The position numbers and the translations under genes were made by a program. The notes under the pieces are model-generated. The model saw nothing but the letters and a program-made list of their open reading frames with translations. It was not told the DNA's origin and searched no databases. Below are positions 27,517 to 37,054 of a stretch of DNA of 64,000 nucleotides, piece by piece. Where the stretch lies: positions 6,293,501 through 6,357,500 of the forward strand of contig NZ_CP041405.1 in assembly GCF_007066085.1 (NCBI RefSeq). The letters are read 5' to 3'. This DNA is from Paenibacillus thiaminolyticus (lineage in GTDB: Bacteria > Bacillota > Bacilli > Paenibacillales > Paenibacillaceae). Position 1 is the stretch's first letter. Each line of letters starts with the position of its first letter.

Positions 27517-27777
27517 ATGGAAGTATTAAAGGTGTCAGCTAAATCCAACCCGAATTCTGTCGCGGGCGCATTGGCCGGGGTGCTGCGTGAACGTGGAGCG
27601 GCTGAACTGCAAGCGATCGGAGCGGGCGCATTGAATCAGGCGATTAAAGCAGTTGCGATTGCACGAGGATTCGTCGCACCAAGCGGGGTTGATCTGATTT
27701 GCATTCCTGCGTTCACCGATATTGTCATTGACGGCGAAGACCGTACGGCAATTAAATTAATTGTCGAGCCCAGATAA
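27517..27777 (+). CDS. spoVS: Stage V sporulation protein S
   Basis: An 86-residue Alba-fold-related protein needed for normal spore coat and engulfment timing in B. subtilis. The length and sequence (MEVLKVSAKSNPNSVAGALAG at the start) are highly conserved. I chose ATG 27517 after GAGGAGG. The frame extends upstream without support. A sigma-H-like promoter lies upstream and a terminator downstream, so it is a single-gene unit. Confidence 0.96.
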   Translation: MEVLKVSAKSNPNSVAGALAGVLRERGAAELQAIGAGALNQAIKAVAIARGFVAPSGVDLICIPAFTDIVIDGEDRTAIKLIVEPR

Positions 27778-27815
27778 AAAACGCATACATGGAAATGACC
27801 GGGGAACCTTACTCT

Positions 27816-27843
27816 GCCTGTTTACGACGTAAGCAGGTTTTTT
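27816..27843 (+). terminator. Terminator after spoVS
   Basis: CCTG.TTAC pairs with GTAA.CAGG, followed by T6. Confidence 0.8.
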
Positions 27844-27886
27844 GCTTTCCATGATGGGACACGCTACGGAGAAAGGATGAAGCCAA

Positions 27887-28846
27887 ATGAACGCTCGTAT
27901 TATCGATTTTCATTGCGATGTGCTGTACAAGATGCTGTATCATGGCACAGGCCGCTTCGAAAGAGAAGCGGATTTTGACGTCACGCTCCCGCGCTTGAAG
28001 CAAGGGAGAGTCGGCATGCAAGTGTTCGCGGTGTTCCTGGAGGACTCCGCACTGGCCGGACCGCCAAAGTTTGCGCAGGTGCTGCGAAGCATAGATCTGC
28101 TGCGGGAGCGCATCAACACGCTTCCTGGCATGCGTCTCATTCGCTGGCGGGAAGATCTGGAGCGCTGGCAGCAGCAGCCGGACCAGATCGGATCGCTGCT
28201 GTCGCTGGAAGGCGTAGACGCGCTGGAAGGAGATTTGGTGAATCTCCGCACGGCTTACGAGCTGGGAGTCCGCTTCATCGGACTGACCTGGAACTATGCG
28301 AACTGGGCGGTGGACGGAACGTTGGAGGAGCGCAAAGCCGGCTTTACTGCGCTGGGCCGCAGCCTAATCCGAGAATGCGATCGGCTGGGGCTCATCATCG
28401 ACGTGTCGCATTTGAACCGTATGGCATTTTGGGAGCTGCTCGAGCTCACGGAGCGGCCGATTTTCGCCTCTCACTCCAATGCGGCGGCCGTACTCGATCA
28501 TCCGCGCAATCTGACGGACCAGCAGATCCGGGCCATTATCGCGCGCGACGGAAGAATCGGCGTTACGTTCGTGCCGCATTTCATCCATGAAGGGGACAAG
28601 GCTTCCATTGATCATTTGCTTCGCCATATTGAGCATATCGCTGCATTGGGCGGCGAGCGGCATCTGATGTTCGGATCGGACTTCGACGGCATCGACAAGA
28701 AGGTAGAGCGATTGGAGCATGCGGGACAGTATACGAACTTATTAAATGAACTGCATAAAAGATACAGTCCGGATTTCGTAGAGCGGATCTCTTCTGTCAA
28801 TGCATTATCGTTTCTTGCGACCCATCTTCCTGAGCGCGAACAATAA
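27887..28846 (+). CDS. Membrane dipeptidase, peptidase family M19
   Basis: Zinc dipeptidase of the renal dipeptidase family, 319 residues. The first metal motif HxD is in IIDFHCD (residues 9-11). Further family motifs are LEGVDAL, IIDVSHLN and ASHSNA, and MFGSDFDGI near the C-terminus carries the last acidic ligand. No signal peptide is seen, so it is probably cytosolic despite the family name. Substrate may be a dipeptide, possibly with D-residues. This gene replaces tdh-kbl, which follow spoVS in B. subtilis. Confidence 0.9.
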   Translation: MNARIIDFHCDVLYKMLYHGTGRFEREADFDVTLPRLKQGRVGMQVFAVFLEDSALAGPPKFAQVLRSIDLLRERINTLPGMRLIRWREDLERWQQQPDQIGSLLSLEGVDALEGDLVNLRTAYELGVRFIGLTWNYANWAVDGTLEERKAGFTALGRSLIRECDRLGLIIDVSHLNRMAFWELLELTERPIFASHSNAAAVLDHPRNLTDQQIRAIIARDGRIGVTFVPHFIHEGDKASIDHLLRHIEHIAALGGERHLMFGSDFDGIDKKVERLEHAGQYTNLLNELHKRYSPDFVERISSVNALSFLATHLPEREQ

Positions 28847-28977
28847 CATGGATATTCATCTCGGTCGGGTATCATATCCATCGAATCTCGCTATCGGGGG
28901 AGAGGCAGAAATCGCTTGCTTTTTCAAGTACCCGGACATAGAATGAGAGTGACTCAACTATTTTCTAATATTTTACT

Positions 28978-29005
28978 TGTTATATTTTTTTGAAACTATT
29001 TATAT
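28978..29005 (+). promoter_or_regulatory. Candidate promoter for korAB
   Basis: TTGTTA followed after 16 bases by TTATAT in an AT-rich stretch (28966-29005), about 50 bases upstream of korA. Confidence 0.4.
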
Positions 29006-29055
29006 CGCGGCAGTGAATATGGATGCGAGTCACTTTGCAAAAGGAGTGGGCGAGC

Positions 29056-30789
29056 TTGATTAGTCAATTATCTTGGAAAATCGGGGGTCAACAAGGAGAG
29101 GGTGTAGAAAGTACGGATCGTATTTTCTCAACGGCATTGAATCGTCTCGGCTATTATCTATACGGTTATCGTCACTTTTCTTCCCGAATCAAGGGTGGAC
29201 ATACGAATAATAAAATACGCATCAGCACAGCGCCAATCCGTGCAATATCGGACGACCTGGACATTCTTGTCGCCTTCGATCAAGAGACAATCGATCTGAA
29301 CGCGCAAGAATTGCGGCCGGGAGGCGTTATCGTAGCCGATGCGAAATTCGCGCCAGTCGTGCCGGAAGGAATCGATGCACGGCTATTTGCTGTTCCATTC
29401 ACCGCCATCGCGGACGAACTGGGCGCATCACTGATGAAAAATATGGTTGCTTCCGGCGCATCATGGGCTTTGCTCGGATTGCCGCTGGACGTGTTCAATA
29501 AGGCACTGGAAGAGGAATTCGGGCGCAAAGGGCCGGCAGTCGTAGAGAAGAACATCGAGGCATCGCGCCGCGGGGCGGAATTCATCCTGGAGCAGGCTGG
29601 CGGCCCGCTGACCGAGTTCCAGCTTGAACCGGCGGACGGGAAGCAGAAGCTCTTCATGATCGGCAACGATGCGATTGGATTGGGCGCGATCGCCGCAGGA
29701 TGCCGCTTAATGGCGGCCTATCCGATTACGCCGGCATCGGAGATTATGGAATACTTAATCAAGCGGCTGCCGAAGTTCGGCGGAACGGTCATTCAGACCG
29801 AGGATGAGATTGCCGCGGTCACGATGGCCATCGGGGCCAACTACGGCGGAGTTCGGGCAATGACCGCGTCCGCGGGTCCGGGGTTGTCGCTGAAGGCGGA
29901 AGCGATCGGGCTGGCGGGAATGACGGAGACGCCGGTCGTCATCGTCAATACACAACGCGGGGGTCCGAGCACCGGCCTGCCGACGAAGCAGGAGCAGAGC
30001 GACCTGAATGCGATGATATACGGCACCCATGGCGAGATTCCGAAAATCGTCATGGCACCGAGTTCTATCGAAGAGTGCTTTTACGATACAATCGAGGCAT
30101 TTAACCTCGCTGAAAAATACCAATGTCCGGTCATCGTCATGACCGATCTGCAGCTATCGCTGGGCAAGCAGTCGTGCGAGCTGCTTGATTACGGCCGCAT
30201 CGTCATCGATCGCGGCAAGTTGACATCTGAGCTGCCGCCGCTAGAGCCTCATGGCCAATTCAAGCGTTATGAATGGACGGAGGACGGCATCTCCCCGCGC
30301 GTCATCCCTGGGGAGAAGGGCGGACTGCATCATGTGACCGGCGTAGAGCACAATGAGGTCGGGCGCCCATCCGAGAGTGCAGTCAACCGGAAGATGATGA
30401 TGGATAAGCGGATGCGGAAGATCAAGGGCCTGCAGATTACGAACGCGATTCATGCCGATACACCGCATGAAGAACCGGAGCTGCTCTTCGTAGGCATGGG
30501 TTCTATCGGCGGAACGATAGACGAAGCACGCCGCCGACTGGAAGCAGAAGGAATTAAGACGAACCATGTCACCGTACGGCAGATCCACCCGTTCCCGGCG
30601 GAGCTGTTCAAGCCCCATGCAGAACGGGCCCGTCAAGTGGTTGTCATCGAGAACAACGCTACCGGACAATTGGCGGATCAGATTCAACTGCATGTCGGCT
30701 GCGCAGAGAAGCTGCGTCGTGTTAACAAATACGATGGCACTCCGTTCCTGCCGTCCGAATTGTATAATCATAGCAAGGAGCTGGTCTAA
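29056..30789 (+). CDS. korA: 2-oxoacid:ferredoxin oxidoreductase, fused gamma-alpha subunit
   Basis: Oxidises a 2-oxoacid, probably 2-oxoglutarate, to the acyl-CoA with ferredoxin as electron acceptor, together with KorB. The N-terminal gamma domain (about 1-180, GGQQGEGVESTDRIF) is fused to the alpha domain (about 190-577, AAYPITPASEIMEYL and TSAGPGLSLKAE-like region). I chose TTG 29056 behind AAGGAG. An ATG at 29023 lies before that ribosome site. The start of korB is two bases after the stop. Substrate preference cannot be told from sequence by eye. Confidence 0.88.
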   Translation: MISQLSWKIGGQQGEGVESTDRIFSTALNRLGYYLYGYRHFSSRIKGGHTNNKIRISTAPIRAISDDLDILVAFDQETIDLNAQELRPGGVIVADAKFAPVVPEGIDARLFAVPFTAIADELGASLMKNMVASGASWALLGLPLDVFNKALEEEFGRKGPAVVEKNIEASRRGAEFILEQAGGPLTEFQLEPADGKQKLFMIGNDAIGLGAIAAGCRLMAAYPITPASEIMEYLIKRLPKFGGTVIQTEDEIAAVTMAIGANYGGVRAMTASAGPGLSLKAEAIGLAGMTETPVVIVNTQRGGPSTGLPTKQEQSDLNAMIYGTHGEIPKIVMAPSSIEECFYDTIEAFNLAEKYQCPVIVMTDLQLSLGKQSCELLDYGRIVIDRGKLTSELPPLEPHGQFKRYEWTEDGISPRVIPGEKGGLHHVTGVEHNEVGRPSESAVNRKMMMDKRMRKIKGLQITNAIHADTPHEEPELLFVGMGSIGGTIDEARRRLEAEGIKTNHVTVRQIHPFPAELFKPHAERARQVVVIENNATGQLADQIQLHVGCAEKLRRVNKYDGTPFLPSELYNHSKELV

Positions 30790-30791
30790 GA

Positions 30792-31658
30792 ATGGCTACG
30801 TTTAAAGAATTCCGCAACAATGTGAAGCCGAATTGGTGCCCGGGCTGCGGTGATTTCTCCATACAGGCAGCCATTCAGCGCGCGGCAGCCAATGTCGGAC
30901 TCGAGCCGGAGCAGTTGGCGGTCGTATCCGGCATTGGATGTTCGGGCAGAATCTCCGGTTACATTAACGCATACGGCTTCCACGGTATTCATGGACGCGC
31001 GCTGCCGATTGCGCAGGGGCTGAAGCTGGCGAACCGGGATCTGACCGTTATCGCCTCCGGGGGAGACGGCGACGGCTTCGCGATCGGGATGGGGCATACG
31101 GTCCACGCCATTCGCCGGAACGTCAATATTACGTACATCGTGATGGACAACCAGATTTACGGCTTGACGAAGGGACAGACCTCTCCGCGCAGCGCCGTCG
31201 GATTCAAGACGAAGAGCACGCCAGAGGGGGCGATCGAGTCGACCTTGTCGCCGTTGGAGATTGCACTTGCGTCAGGAGCAACATTCGTTGCACAGTCGTT
31301 CTCAAGCGATCTGAAGCAGCTGACCGCGCTAATCGAAGCCGGCATACAGCATGAAGGCTTCTCGCTCATCAACGTATTCAGCCCGTGCGTTACATTCAAC
31401 AAGATCAACACGTACGACTGGTTCAAGGAGCACATCATCAATCTCGACACCATCGAGAACTATGACCCGTCGAACCGCGTGATGGCGATGACGAAGCTAA
31501 TGGAGACCGGGGGCATGATAACCGGACTGATCTATCAGGATACGGCCCGCCGCTCCTACGAGAATCTCGTCCCTGGCTTCCGGGAAGAACCGCTCGCCCA
31601 TCAAAATTTGCAGATAACGCCGGAACAATTTGACCAATTGGTATCGGAATTCAAATAA
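30792..31658 (+). CDS. korB: 2-oxoacid:ferredoxin oxidoreductase, beta subunit
   Basis: Thiamine-pyrophosphate-binding subunit of 288 residues. Near the start, WCPGCGDF carries two conserved cysteines. The TPP/magnesium motif is GDGDGFAIGMGH near residue 95, followed by DNQIYGLTKGQTSPRS. It pairs with KorA and has no dedicated ferredoxin or delta subunit nearby. Three [4Fe-4S] Cys sets are absent, as in short KorAB enzymes. A terminator follows 10 bases later. Confidence 0.9.
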   Translation: MATFKEFRNNVKPNWCPGCGDFSIQAAIQRAAANVGLEPEQLAVVSGIGCSGRISGYINAYGFHGIHGRALPIAQGLKLANRDLTVIASGGDGDGFAIGMGHTVHAIRRNVNITYIVMDNQIYGLTKGQTSPRSAVGFKTKSTPEGAIESTLSPLEIALASGATFVAQSFSSDLKQLTALIEAGIQHEGFSLINVFSPCVTFNKINTYDWFKEHIINLDTIENYDPSNRVMAMTKLMETGGMITGLIYQDTARRSYENLVPGFREEPLAHQNLQITPEQFDQLVSEFK

Positions 31659-31668
31659 CCAACGCCAC

Positions 31669-31707
31669 TAAGGCATGCGTCGTGAGGCGCGTGCCTTATT
31701 TTTATTT
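31669..31707 (+). terminator. Terminator after korB
   Basis: TAAGGCA.GCG pairs with CGC.TGCCTTA, followed by a T-rich tail. Confidence 0.85.
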
Positions 31708-31738
31708 CCCTCATTGCCCCATGCAAATAAAAATAGAC

Positions 31739-32004
31739 CTCCGTCTTCCCTCTTATGACTTGATATCCCCATGACGCAGGGAGTTGCGATTAAAGTGACG
31801 GCGCACTAAATGTTCAGTACCGTGGTCGTGAAGGAACTGCAATCCTCTGTCTGCGCACTTATGTTCGATATCCCCATGAATCAGGAAATCACCACAAAAG
31901 TGTCATCAGACCTAATGCCCCGGATCACGGTTGTGAAGGTGCTCCAAAATCCTCCGTCTGTACTCTTGTGTCCATTATCCCCATGGAGCAGGAACTCCCT
32001 GATA
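31739..32004. repeat. Tandem 105-107-bp repeats, two and a half copies
   Basis: Copies begin at 31739, 31844 and 31951, each opening with CCTC(C/T)GTCT and containing ATCCCCATG about 30 bases in. The first two also share AAAGTG, TGGTCGTGAAGG-like and later segments. The third copy is truncated at about 32004 where the 39-bp array begins. No coding function is apparent. Confidence 0.7.
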
Positions 32005-32010
32005 AGAAGG

Positions 32011-32275
32011 GATAATGAGCAAAGGTCAGGTGTACGCCTGACGGGCTGCGATAATGAGCAAAAGGCCGGTTATACGCCAGACGGGATGGATAGTGAGCAA
32101 GGCCGGTATACGCCTGACGGATTGGGATATTGAGTAAAGGCTAGGTGTAAGCCTGACAGAATGGGATAATGAGCAAAAGGCGGGGGTAGAGCTTATGGGA
32201 CGGGATAATAAGCAAAAGGCGGGGTGTACAACTGACGGGATGGGAGATTGGTCAAAAGGTCAAATGTATGGATTT
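32011..32275. repeat. Tandem 39-bp imperfect repeats, about seven copies
   Basis: Units start with GATAATGAGCAAAAGG and end with GACGGGATG. Starts are at 32011, 32050, 32089, 32126, 32165, 32204 and 32244, so the period is 37-40, mostly 39. Variation increases towards the right. It directly abuts the 105-bp repeats and lies about 130 bases upstream of the pduL promoter. Confidence 0.8.
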
Positions 32276-32408
32276 TTGGCTCAATAGGGGCAGTGTCTAT
32301 GCATCGGGCAGGCATAGGGAATTAGGTGTGTTCGCCGGAAGTTAGTCGGTATGTATGACTCGGGCTGCTGGAGTTTCAAGAAGGGGGAAAGGCGGTCAGG
32401 CGGAAATG

Positions 32409-32437
32409 TCGACTTTTTGCCCGGGCGGGAGTATAAT
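32409..32437 (+). promoter_or_regulatory. Sigma-A promoter for pduL
   Basis: TCGACT and a perfect TATAAT separated by 17 bases, 50 bases upstream of the start codon. Confidence 0.55.
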
Positions 32438-32487
32438 ATGGAGTGGTACAAGGTAGAGAGATCACAACAACGTGAGGTGGATGAGAA

Positions 32488-33057
32488 ATGAAAACCGTAC
32501 CCGTCGGCGTGTCAGGACGCCATATTCATTTAACACAGCAAGATATCGAGACTTTGTTCGGAGAGGGCTATCAACTGACTGAGTTCAAGCCGCTGTCCCA
32601 GCCGGGGCAATTCGCGGCCAATGAGACCGTCGAGGTTATCGGCCCGAAAGGCTCGTTCAAGAAAGTCCGCATTTTAGGCCCTGCGCGCCCGGCTTCTCAA
32701 TTGGAAGTGTCGCGCACGGACGCATTTACGCTCGGAGTCAACCCGCCAGTTCGGGAATCGGGCAATATCGAAGGCACACCAGGCATTCAAATTAAAGGGC
32801 CTGCAGGCGAAGTAGAACTGCAGCAAGGGGTTATTGTGGCGGCTCGCCATATCCATTTCCATACTTTGGATGCCGAGAAATGGGGCATTCAAGACAAAGC
32901 AAAGCTTCGGGTTCGCGTAGGCGGAGATCGTGGCGTTATCTTTGAAAATGTGATTGCGCGCGTCCATGACAATTTCGCATTGGACATGCATATTGATACG
33001 GATGAAGCGAATGCAGCCGGCGTGAAGAACGGGGACACGGCTGAAATCGTTGATTAA
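32488..33057 (+). CDS. pduL: PduL-type phosphate acyltransferase
   Basis: Interconverts an acyl-CoA (propanoyl- or acetyl-CoA) and acyl phosphate. 189 residues with two His-rich zinc motifs, GRHIHL near residue 11 and ARHIHFH near 118, diagnostic for PduL rather than the unrelated Pta family. No microcompartment shell genes are nearby and no N-terminal encapsulation extension is visible, so it is likely a cytosolic housekeeping phosphotransacetylase. Its own promoter and terminator flank it. Confidence 0.9.
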   Translation: MKTVPVGVSGRHIHLTQQDIETLFGEGYQLTEFKPLSQPGQFAANETVEVIGPKGSFKKVRILGPARPASQLEVSRTDAFTLGVNPPVRESGNIEGTPGIQIKGPAGEVELQQGVIVAARHIHFHTLDAEKWGIQDKAKLRVRVGGDRGVIFENVIARVHDNFALDMHIDTDEANAAGVKNGDTAEIVD

Positions 33058-33074
33058 TAGAAGCGGGAACGTCG

Positions 33075-33107
33075 AATGCAGCTGCTCGGTAGGGCGGCTG
33101 CATTTTT
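33075..33107 (+). terminator. Terminator after pduL
   Basis: AATGCAGC pairs with GCTGCATT, followed by T5. Confidence 0.85.
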
Positions 33108-33189
33108 GCTGTGTCCTTTTCGGATGCCGATGGCCTTGGGCGTAAGGTCATTCATCTATATGTGAACATCGGCAGAAGTTTTTCTTAGC

Positions 33190-33219
33190 TTGGCTCCGCA
33201 CGCGGAATAATGCTATAAT
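33190..33219 (+). promoter_or_regulatory. Sigma-A promoter for miaB
   Basis: TTGGCT, 18 bases, TATAAT, about 85 bases upstream of the start codon. Confidence 0.65.
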
Positions 33220-33302
33220 TTGTTGTAATGCTTTTTTTGGAATAGGCATCAATCATTCACCTTAAATCTATGACATTACGATATGAAGGAGTGACCGACA
33301 TC

Positions 33303-34856
33303 ATGAGCAAAAAGTCGAAGGATTACTCCAAATATTTTGATTTCTCGAACGCAAAAGTGATTTCGGAGGATGAACACAGTAAGCGCATTCGTCTCAATGG
33401 TCGCGAAATCAACATTATTTCGGAGCCTAATCATCGAGCAGAGAAGCAGCGGGGGAAGCAGGACATCATCGTCCATTATGAAGAGGCGGTTCCTGCAGAG
33501 CTGCAGCAGTTGGGTACAGGCAAGCATTATCTGATCTACACGTTCGGATGCCAGATGAACGAGCATGACTCCGAGACGATGAGCGGGCTGCTCGAACAGA
33601 TGGGGTACCGGAAGACGGATGATCGCCAGATGGCGGACATCATTCTGTTAAATACATGTGCGATCCGGGAAAATGCCGAGGATAAGGTCTTCGGCGAGCT
33701 CGGCCATCTGAAGACGCTCAAGCTCGAGCGGCCGGGTCTGCTGCTTGGGGTGTGCGGCTGCATGTCTCAAGAAGAAACTGTCGTCAACCGGATTATGCAG
33801 AAGCATCCGTTCGTCGATCTTGTCTTCGGCACGCATAATATTCACCGTCTGCCTTATCTGGTCCGCGATGCCTTATTTAACAAAGAGATGGTCATTGAAG
33901 TATGGTCGAAGGAAGGCGACATCATTGAGAACCTGCCGAAGAAGCGAGAGGGGATGCGCGCCTGGGTGAACATCATGTATGGCTGCGACAAGTTCTGTAC
34001 CTACTGTATCGTGCCTTATACGCGAGGCAAGGAGCGGAGCCGCCTTCCGGAGGATGTCATCGCGGAAGTGCGTGAGCTGGGGCGGCAAGGCTTCAAAGAG
34101 ATTACTCTGCTCGGGCAAAATGTCAACGCCTACGGCAAAGACTTCACGGACCGGAAATATACGTTCGGCGATCTGATGGATGATATCCATAAAATCGATA
34201 TCCCTCGCATTCGCTTCACGACCTCTCATCCGCGCGATTTCGATGATCGGCTCGTAGAAGTGCTGGCGAAGCGCGGCAATCTGGTGGAGCATATCCATCT
34301 GCCGGTGCAATCGGGCAGCAGCGAGGTATTGAAAAAGATGAGCCGGAAGTATGATCGCGCCCGCTTCCTCGAGCTGGCCGGCAAGATAAAGCAAGCGATC
34401 CCGGATGTCGTGCTGACGACGGACATTATCGTCGGGTTCCCGGGCGAGACTGACGAGCAGTTCGAGGAGACGATGACCTTGGTTAAGGAGGTCGGGTTCG
34501 ATTCCGCCTTCACCTTCATCTACTCGCCGCGCGAGGGCACTCCTGCGGCTCAGATGGAAGATAGTGTTCCATTCGAGGTGAAGAAAGCGCGGCTCCACCG
34601 TTTGAACGAGCTGATGACGGATTTGAGCCGCAAGAGTAACGAGAAGCTGATCGGCATGACCGTCGAGGTGTTGGTGGAAGGCGTGAGCAAAAACAACGCC
34701 AACATTTTATCCGGCCGCACGCGCACGAACAAGCTGGTTCATTTTCCAGGTTCGGAAGAGCTGATCGGGCGCTTCGTTCACGTGCGCATCGACGATGCCC
34801 TGTCCTACTACATTAAGGGTGAAATGGTGACGGAGCAGGTGCAAATCAGCTCCTAG
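33303..34856 (+). CDS. miaB: tRNA-2-methylthio-N6-dimethylallyladenosine synthase
   Basis: Radical-SAM enzyme that methylthiolates i6A37 in tRNAs reading UNN codons. After a Bacillales-type N-terminal extension (about 70 residues), the UPF0004 domain has Cys in [19 protein letters not shown] and GVCGCMS. The radical-SAM cluster CDKFCTYC is near residue 228, and a TRAM domain ends the protein. I chose ATG 33303 ([10 protein letters not shown]) after AAGGAGTG. The 517-residue length fits. ricA follows, as in B. subtilis ymcB-ymcA. Confidence 0.94.
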   Translation: MSKKSKDYSKYFDFSNAKVISEDEHSKRIRLNGREINIISEPNHRAEKQRGKQDIIVHYEEAVPAELQQLGTGKHYLIYTFGCQMNEHDSETMSGLLEQMGYRKTDDRQMADIILLNTCAIRENAEDKVFGELGHLKTLKLERPGLLLGVCGCMSQEETVVNRIMQKHPFVDLVFGTHNIHRLPYLVRDALFNKEMVIEVWSKEGDIIENLPKKREGMRAWVNIMYGCDKFCTYCIVPYTRGKERSRLPEDVIAEVRELGRQGFKEITLLGQNVNAYGKDFTDRKYTFGDLMDDIHKIDIPRIRFTTSHPRDFDDRLVEVLAKRGNLVEHIHLPVQSGSSEVLKKMSRKYDRARFLELAGKIKQAIPDVVLTTDIIVGFPGETDEQFEETMTLVKEVGFDSAFTFIYSPREGTPAAQMEDSVPFEVKKARLHRLNELMTDLSRKSNEKLIGMTVEVLVEGVSKNNANILSGRTRTNKLVHFPGSEELIGRFVHVRIDDALSYYIKGEMVTEQVQISS

Positions 34857-34966
34857 CCGGCGTGAGCTTTTGGCATGATCCGGCCCGCAGGCCTGACGCG
34901 GCATGATGCGGAAGCCCTGCAGCTTCTTTTGCAACAATACGATAATCCAGATGGGAGAGGTTCGCA

Positions 34967-35434
34967 TTGACGCAACATTCACATGATTCTTCGTCCAAAG
35001 CTTCACCATGCAGCAGCATGCCTTCCTTCAATACTCGCGATCTGCTTGTGCGGGACGATATTATGGCGAAGGCGAAGCAACTCGCCGAGATGATTTGCAC
35101 GACAGAGGAAGTCAGTCAATACCAGAAGGCGGAGAAGCTCGTCCAGAAGCATGATCGGGTACAGGAGCTTATCTCGGCCATGAAGAAGAAGCAAAAGGAA
35201 ATTGTTGCCTTCGAGTCGTTCCAGAATCAGGCGATGGTGGAGAAGATCGAGAAGGAACTCGACGAGCTGCAGCAGGAGCTCGACAATATCCCGCTCGTTG
35301 TGGAATTCCAGCAAAGCCAGACCGATGTGAACTACTTGCTGCAACTCGTCATGTCCGTAATTCGGGATACAGTGGCTGAGAAGATTGATGTCGAGGCGGC
35401 AACCCCAGAAGATCCCGACTCGTGCAGCGACTAA
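34967..35434 (+). CDS. ricA: RicA (YmcA) family regulator
   Basis: YlbF/YmcA-family helical protein of 155 residues. In B. subtilis RicA forms the RicA-RicF-RicT complex, which carries iron-sulphur clusters, assists RNase Y in mRNA processing and promotes competence, biofilm formation and sporulation. Cys residues in MICTTEEV and near the C-terminus (PDSCSD) could be cluster ligands. Translation starts at TTG after GGGAGAGG. It lies behind miaB, the usual place, and shares the window with RNase Y. Confidence 0.82.
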   Translation: MTQHSHDSSSKASPCSSMPSFNTRDLLVRDDIMAKAKQLAEMICTTEEVSQYQKAEKLVQKHDRVQELISAMKKKQKEIVAFESFQNQAMVEKIEKELDELQQELDNIPLVVEFQQSQTDVNYLLQLVMSVIRDTVAEKIDVEAATPEDPDSCSD

Positions 35435-35470
35435 GCAGAGCCCGAAGCGATACGATAGATACAGCTGAAG

Positions 35471-35510
35471 CAGGCTTCCATCCCTAATTTTCTCATGGGA
35501 AGGAAGCCTG
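35471..35510. terminator. Bidirectional terminator between ricA and etfA
   Basis: CAGGCTTCC.TCCC pairs with GGGA.GGAAGCCTG between two convergent genes. Confidence 0.75.
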
Positions 35511-35535
35511 TTCGTTTATGATCGAGAGAGGGCTT

Positions 35536-36534
35536 TTAGGAGAGCAGCTTGCGGAATTCTGCGGTAAGCAGCGGGACGATCTCGAACAGATCGCCGACGA
35601 TGCCGTAATCCGCCACCTCGAAAATCGGGGCCCCGGGATCGGTATTAATCGCGACGATGACGCGCGATTGATTCATGCCGGCCAGATGCTGAATTGATCC
35701 GCTGATGCCGCAAGCAAAATAAACCTCCGGCGTGACAACTTTGCCGGTCTGTCCGATCTGCAGCGCATAATCGCAATATCCGGCGTCGCAGGCACCGCGG
35801 GTGGCGCCGACCGCACCGTTCAGGACGAGGGCGAGCTGCTGCAGCGGCTTGAAGCCGTCTGCGCTCTTGACGCCGCGGCCGCCGGAGACGATGATTTTCG
35901 CCTCCGTCAGATCGATGGAGCCGCTCATTTTCGTCACGACACCCCGTACGATGGACCGCAGCGTAGGCGGAGGCTCAGGAAGGAAGCGGCGTTCTGGCAC
36001 GGTCATGGCCCCCGGAAGAAGCGCTCCCGATTGCCCGACGGGAGGGAAATTGTTCGGCCGAATGGTGAGAACCCAGCACTTCGCGGCTTGGGTGAACCGT
36101 TTCGTCTCGAACGCCTTACCGGCATAAATCGGCCTCTGGAAGCCAAAACCGCCCTGATACTCTTCGATAGAAGTAATGTCGGAGATTTGACTGGACTGCA
36201 AATGGGAGGCCAGCATCGGTGCCATTTCCCGGCCCATCGCTGTATGTCCGAGCAGGACGATATCCGGCTCCTCCTGATCGACAAAGGTGCGGGCGGCGGC
36301 AAAATACGTTTCTGCCTCATAATATTGATATCGATCATTGTCCGCCACAACGATCATGTGGATGCCAGGAAGAGACAACGCGTCTACGGCCTCCCCGATG
36401 GCATGCCCTATTACCAGCACGATGACGCGATCCTCAACTTTCGCCATTTGCGCGACAGCACCAAGCGCTTCCCATGTCACCTGTCTCACGTGATTGCCAC
36501 GCATTTCCGCGATAACGGCATATGTGCGTCCCAT
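35536..36534 (-). CDS. etfA: Electron transfer flavoprotein alpha subunit
   Basis: FAD-binding subunit of the electron transfer flavoprotein, normally passing electrons from acyl-CoA dehydrogenases to the quinone pool. The 332 residues include the C-terminal FAD domain: SGGRGVKS near 218, ALVLNGAVGATR, then QIGQTGKVV, CGISGSIQHLAGM and INTDPGAPIFEVADYG. AAAGGAG precedes the start. EtfA normally needs EtfB as a heterodimer partner, but no etfB lies on either side. The beta subunit must be elsewhere or this copy is orphaned. An acyl-CoA ligase gene is divergent from it. Confidence 0.92.
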   Translation of the reverse strand: MGRTYAVIAEMRGNHVRQVTWEALGAVAQMAKVEDRVIVLVIGHAIGEAVDALSLPGIHMIVVADNDRYQYYEAETYFAAARTFVDQEEPDIVLLGHTAMGREMAPMLASHLQSSQISDITSIEEYQGGFGFQRPIYAGKAFETKRFTQAAKCWVLTIRPNNFPPVGQSGALLPGAMTVPERRFLPEPPPTLRSIVRGVVTKMSGSIDLTEAKIIVSGGRGVKSADGFKPLQQLALVLNGAVGATRGACDAGYCDYALQIGQTGKVVTPEVYFACGISGSIQHLAGMNQSRVIVAINTDPGAPIFEVADYGIVGDLFEIVPLLTAEFRKLLS

Positions 36535-37054
36535 GCGGACTCACTCCTTTCATTTCTTCCATTCCATGGAGACTTCATTGGACTCCTTTTTTCCTATAGT
36601 GTGGAGGTTGCTATCCATCATATGGCTCGGACGTGAAAGTTATTTGCAGTTTTTCGGCAGGCGAAGGAAGTCAGTTATTTCATTTCCAGTGGTCAACATA
36701 GGTGCGGCATTGCATTTTTTGAACCCGAAAGTCATATTCATCAAGCAGGAGATACACGAACGATATTCGGGATTTAGCGTTCATTCTCGGGGGGGCAATC
36801 GGTACGTGAAGGGGGAGAATATGCTAATTTATGTTAAATAGTTTGTTTTCCTACTGTTGTCGGCCCTGGAATGCGTTCTTCGTCCAAGTGAGCCGGGCTC
36901 GCGTCGCCTATGTTGGCCTGTTTGAGCAAGGGAGGAAAAGGCATTTTCATGGGAAAGACAGGTAGGGATATACCGGCAGGAGCGAACGATACACCGTCGT
37001 TTAGGCCGGGCGTCGCGCAAGATATGACTTCCGCAAGAAGAAGGAGAGGGTGTC
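36535..37054. other. Divergent etfA-fadD gap, 520 bases
   Basis: Contains the shared promoter region of etfA and the acyl-CoA ligase. A 51-codon frame begins at ATG 36949 behind GGGAGGAAAAGG and runs into the ligase gene. I see no family resemblance and do not call it. No etfB remnant or fatty-acid-regulator palindrome was recognised. Confidence 0.4.

Noticed and set aside
27219..27548. 109-codon minus-strand frame with repeated RSCSCRSGAAAGLS-like segments
   Set aside because: It reflects the 42-bp tandem repeats, overlaps the spoVS promoter and start, and has no ribosome site.
31810..32133. 107-codon open frame in the korB-pduL gap
   Set aside because: It runs through the 105-bp and 39-bp repeats, has no ribosome site, and the frame is open only because the unit lengths are near multiples of three.
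31739..32275. CRISPR array
   Set aside because: The repeats are directly adjoining and degenerate, with no regular unique spacers, and no cas genes are nearby.
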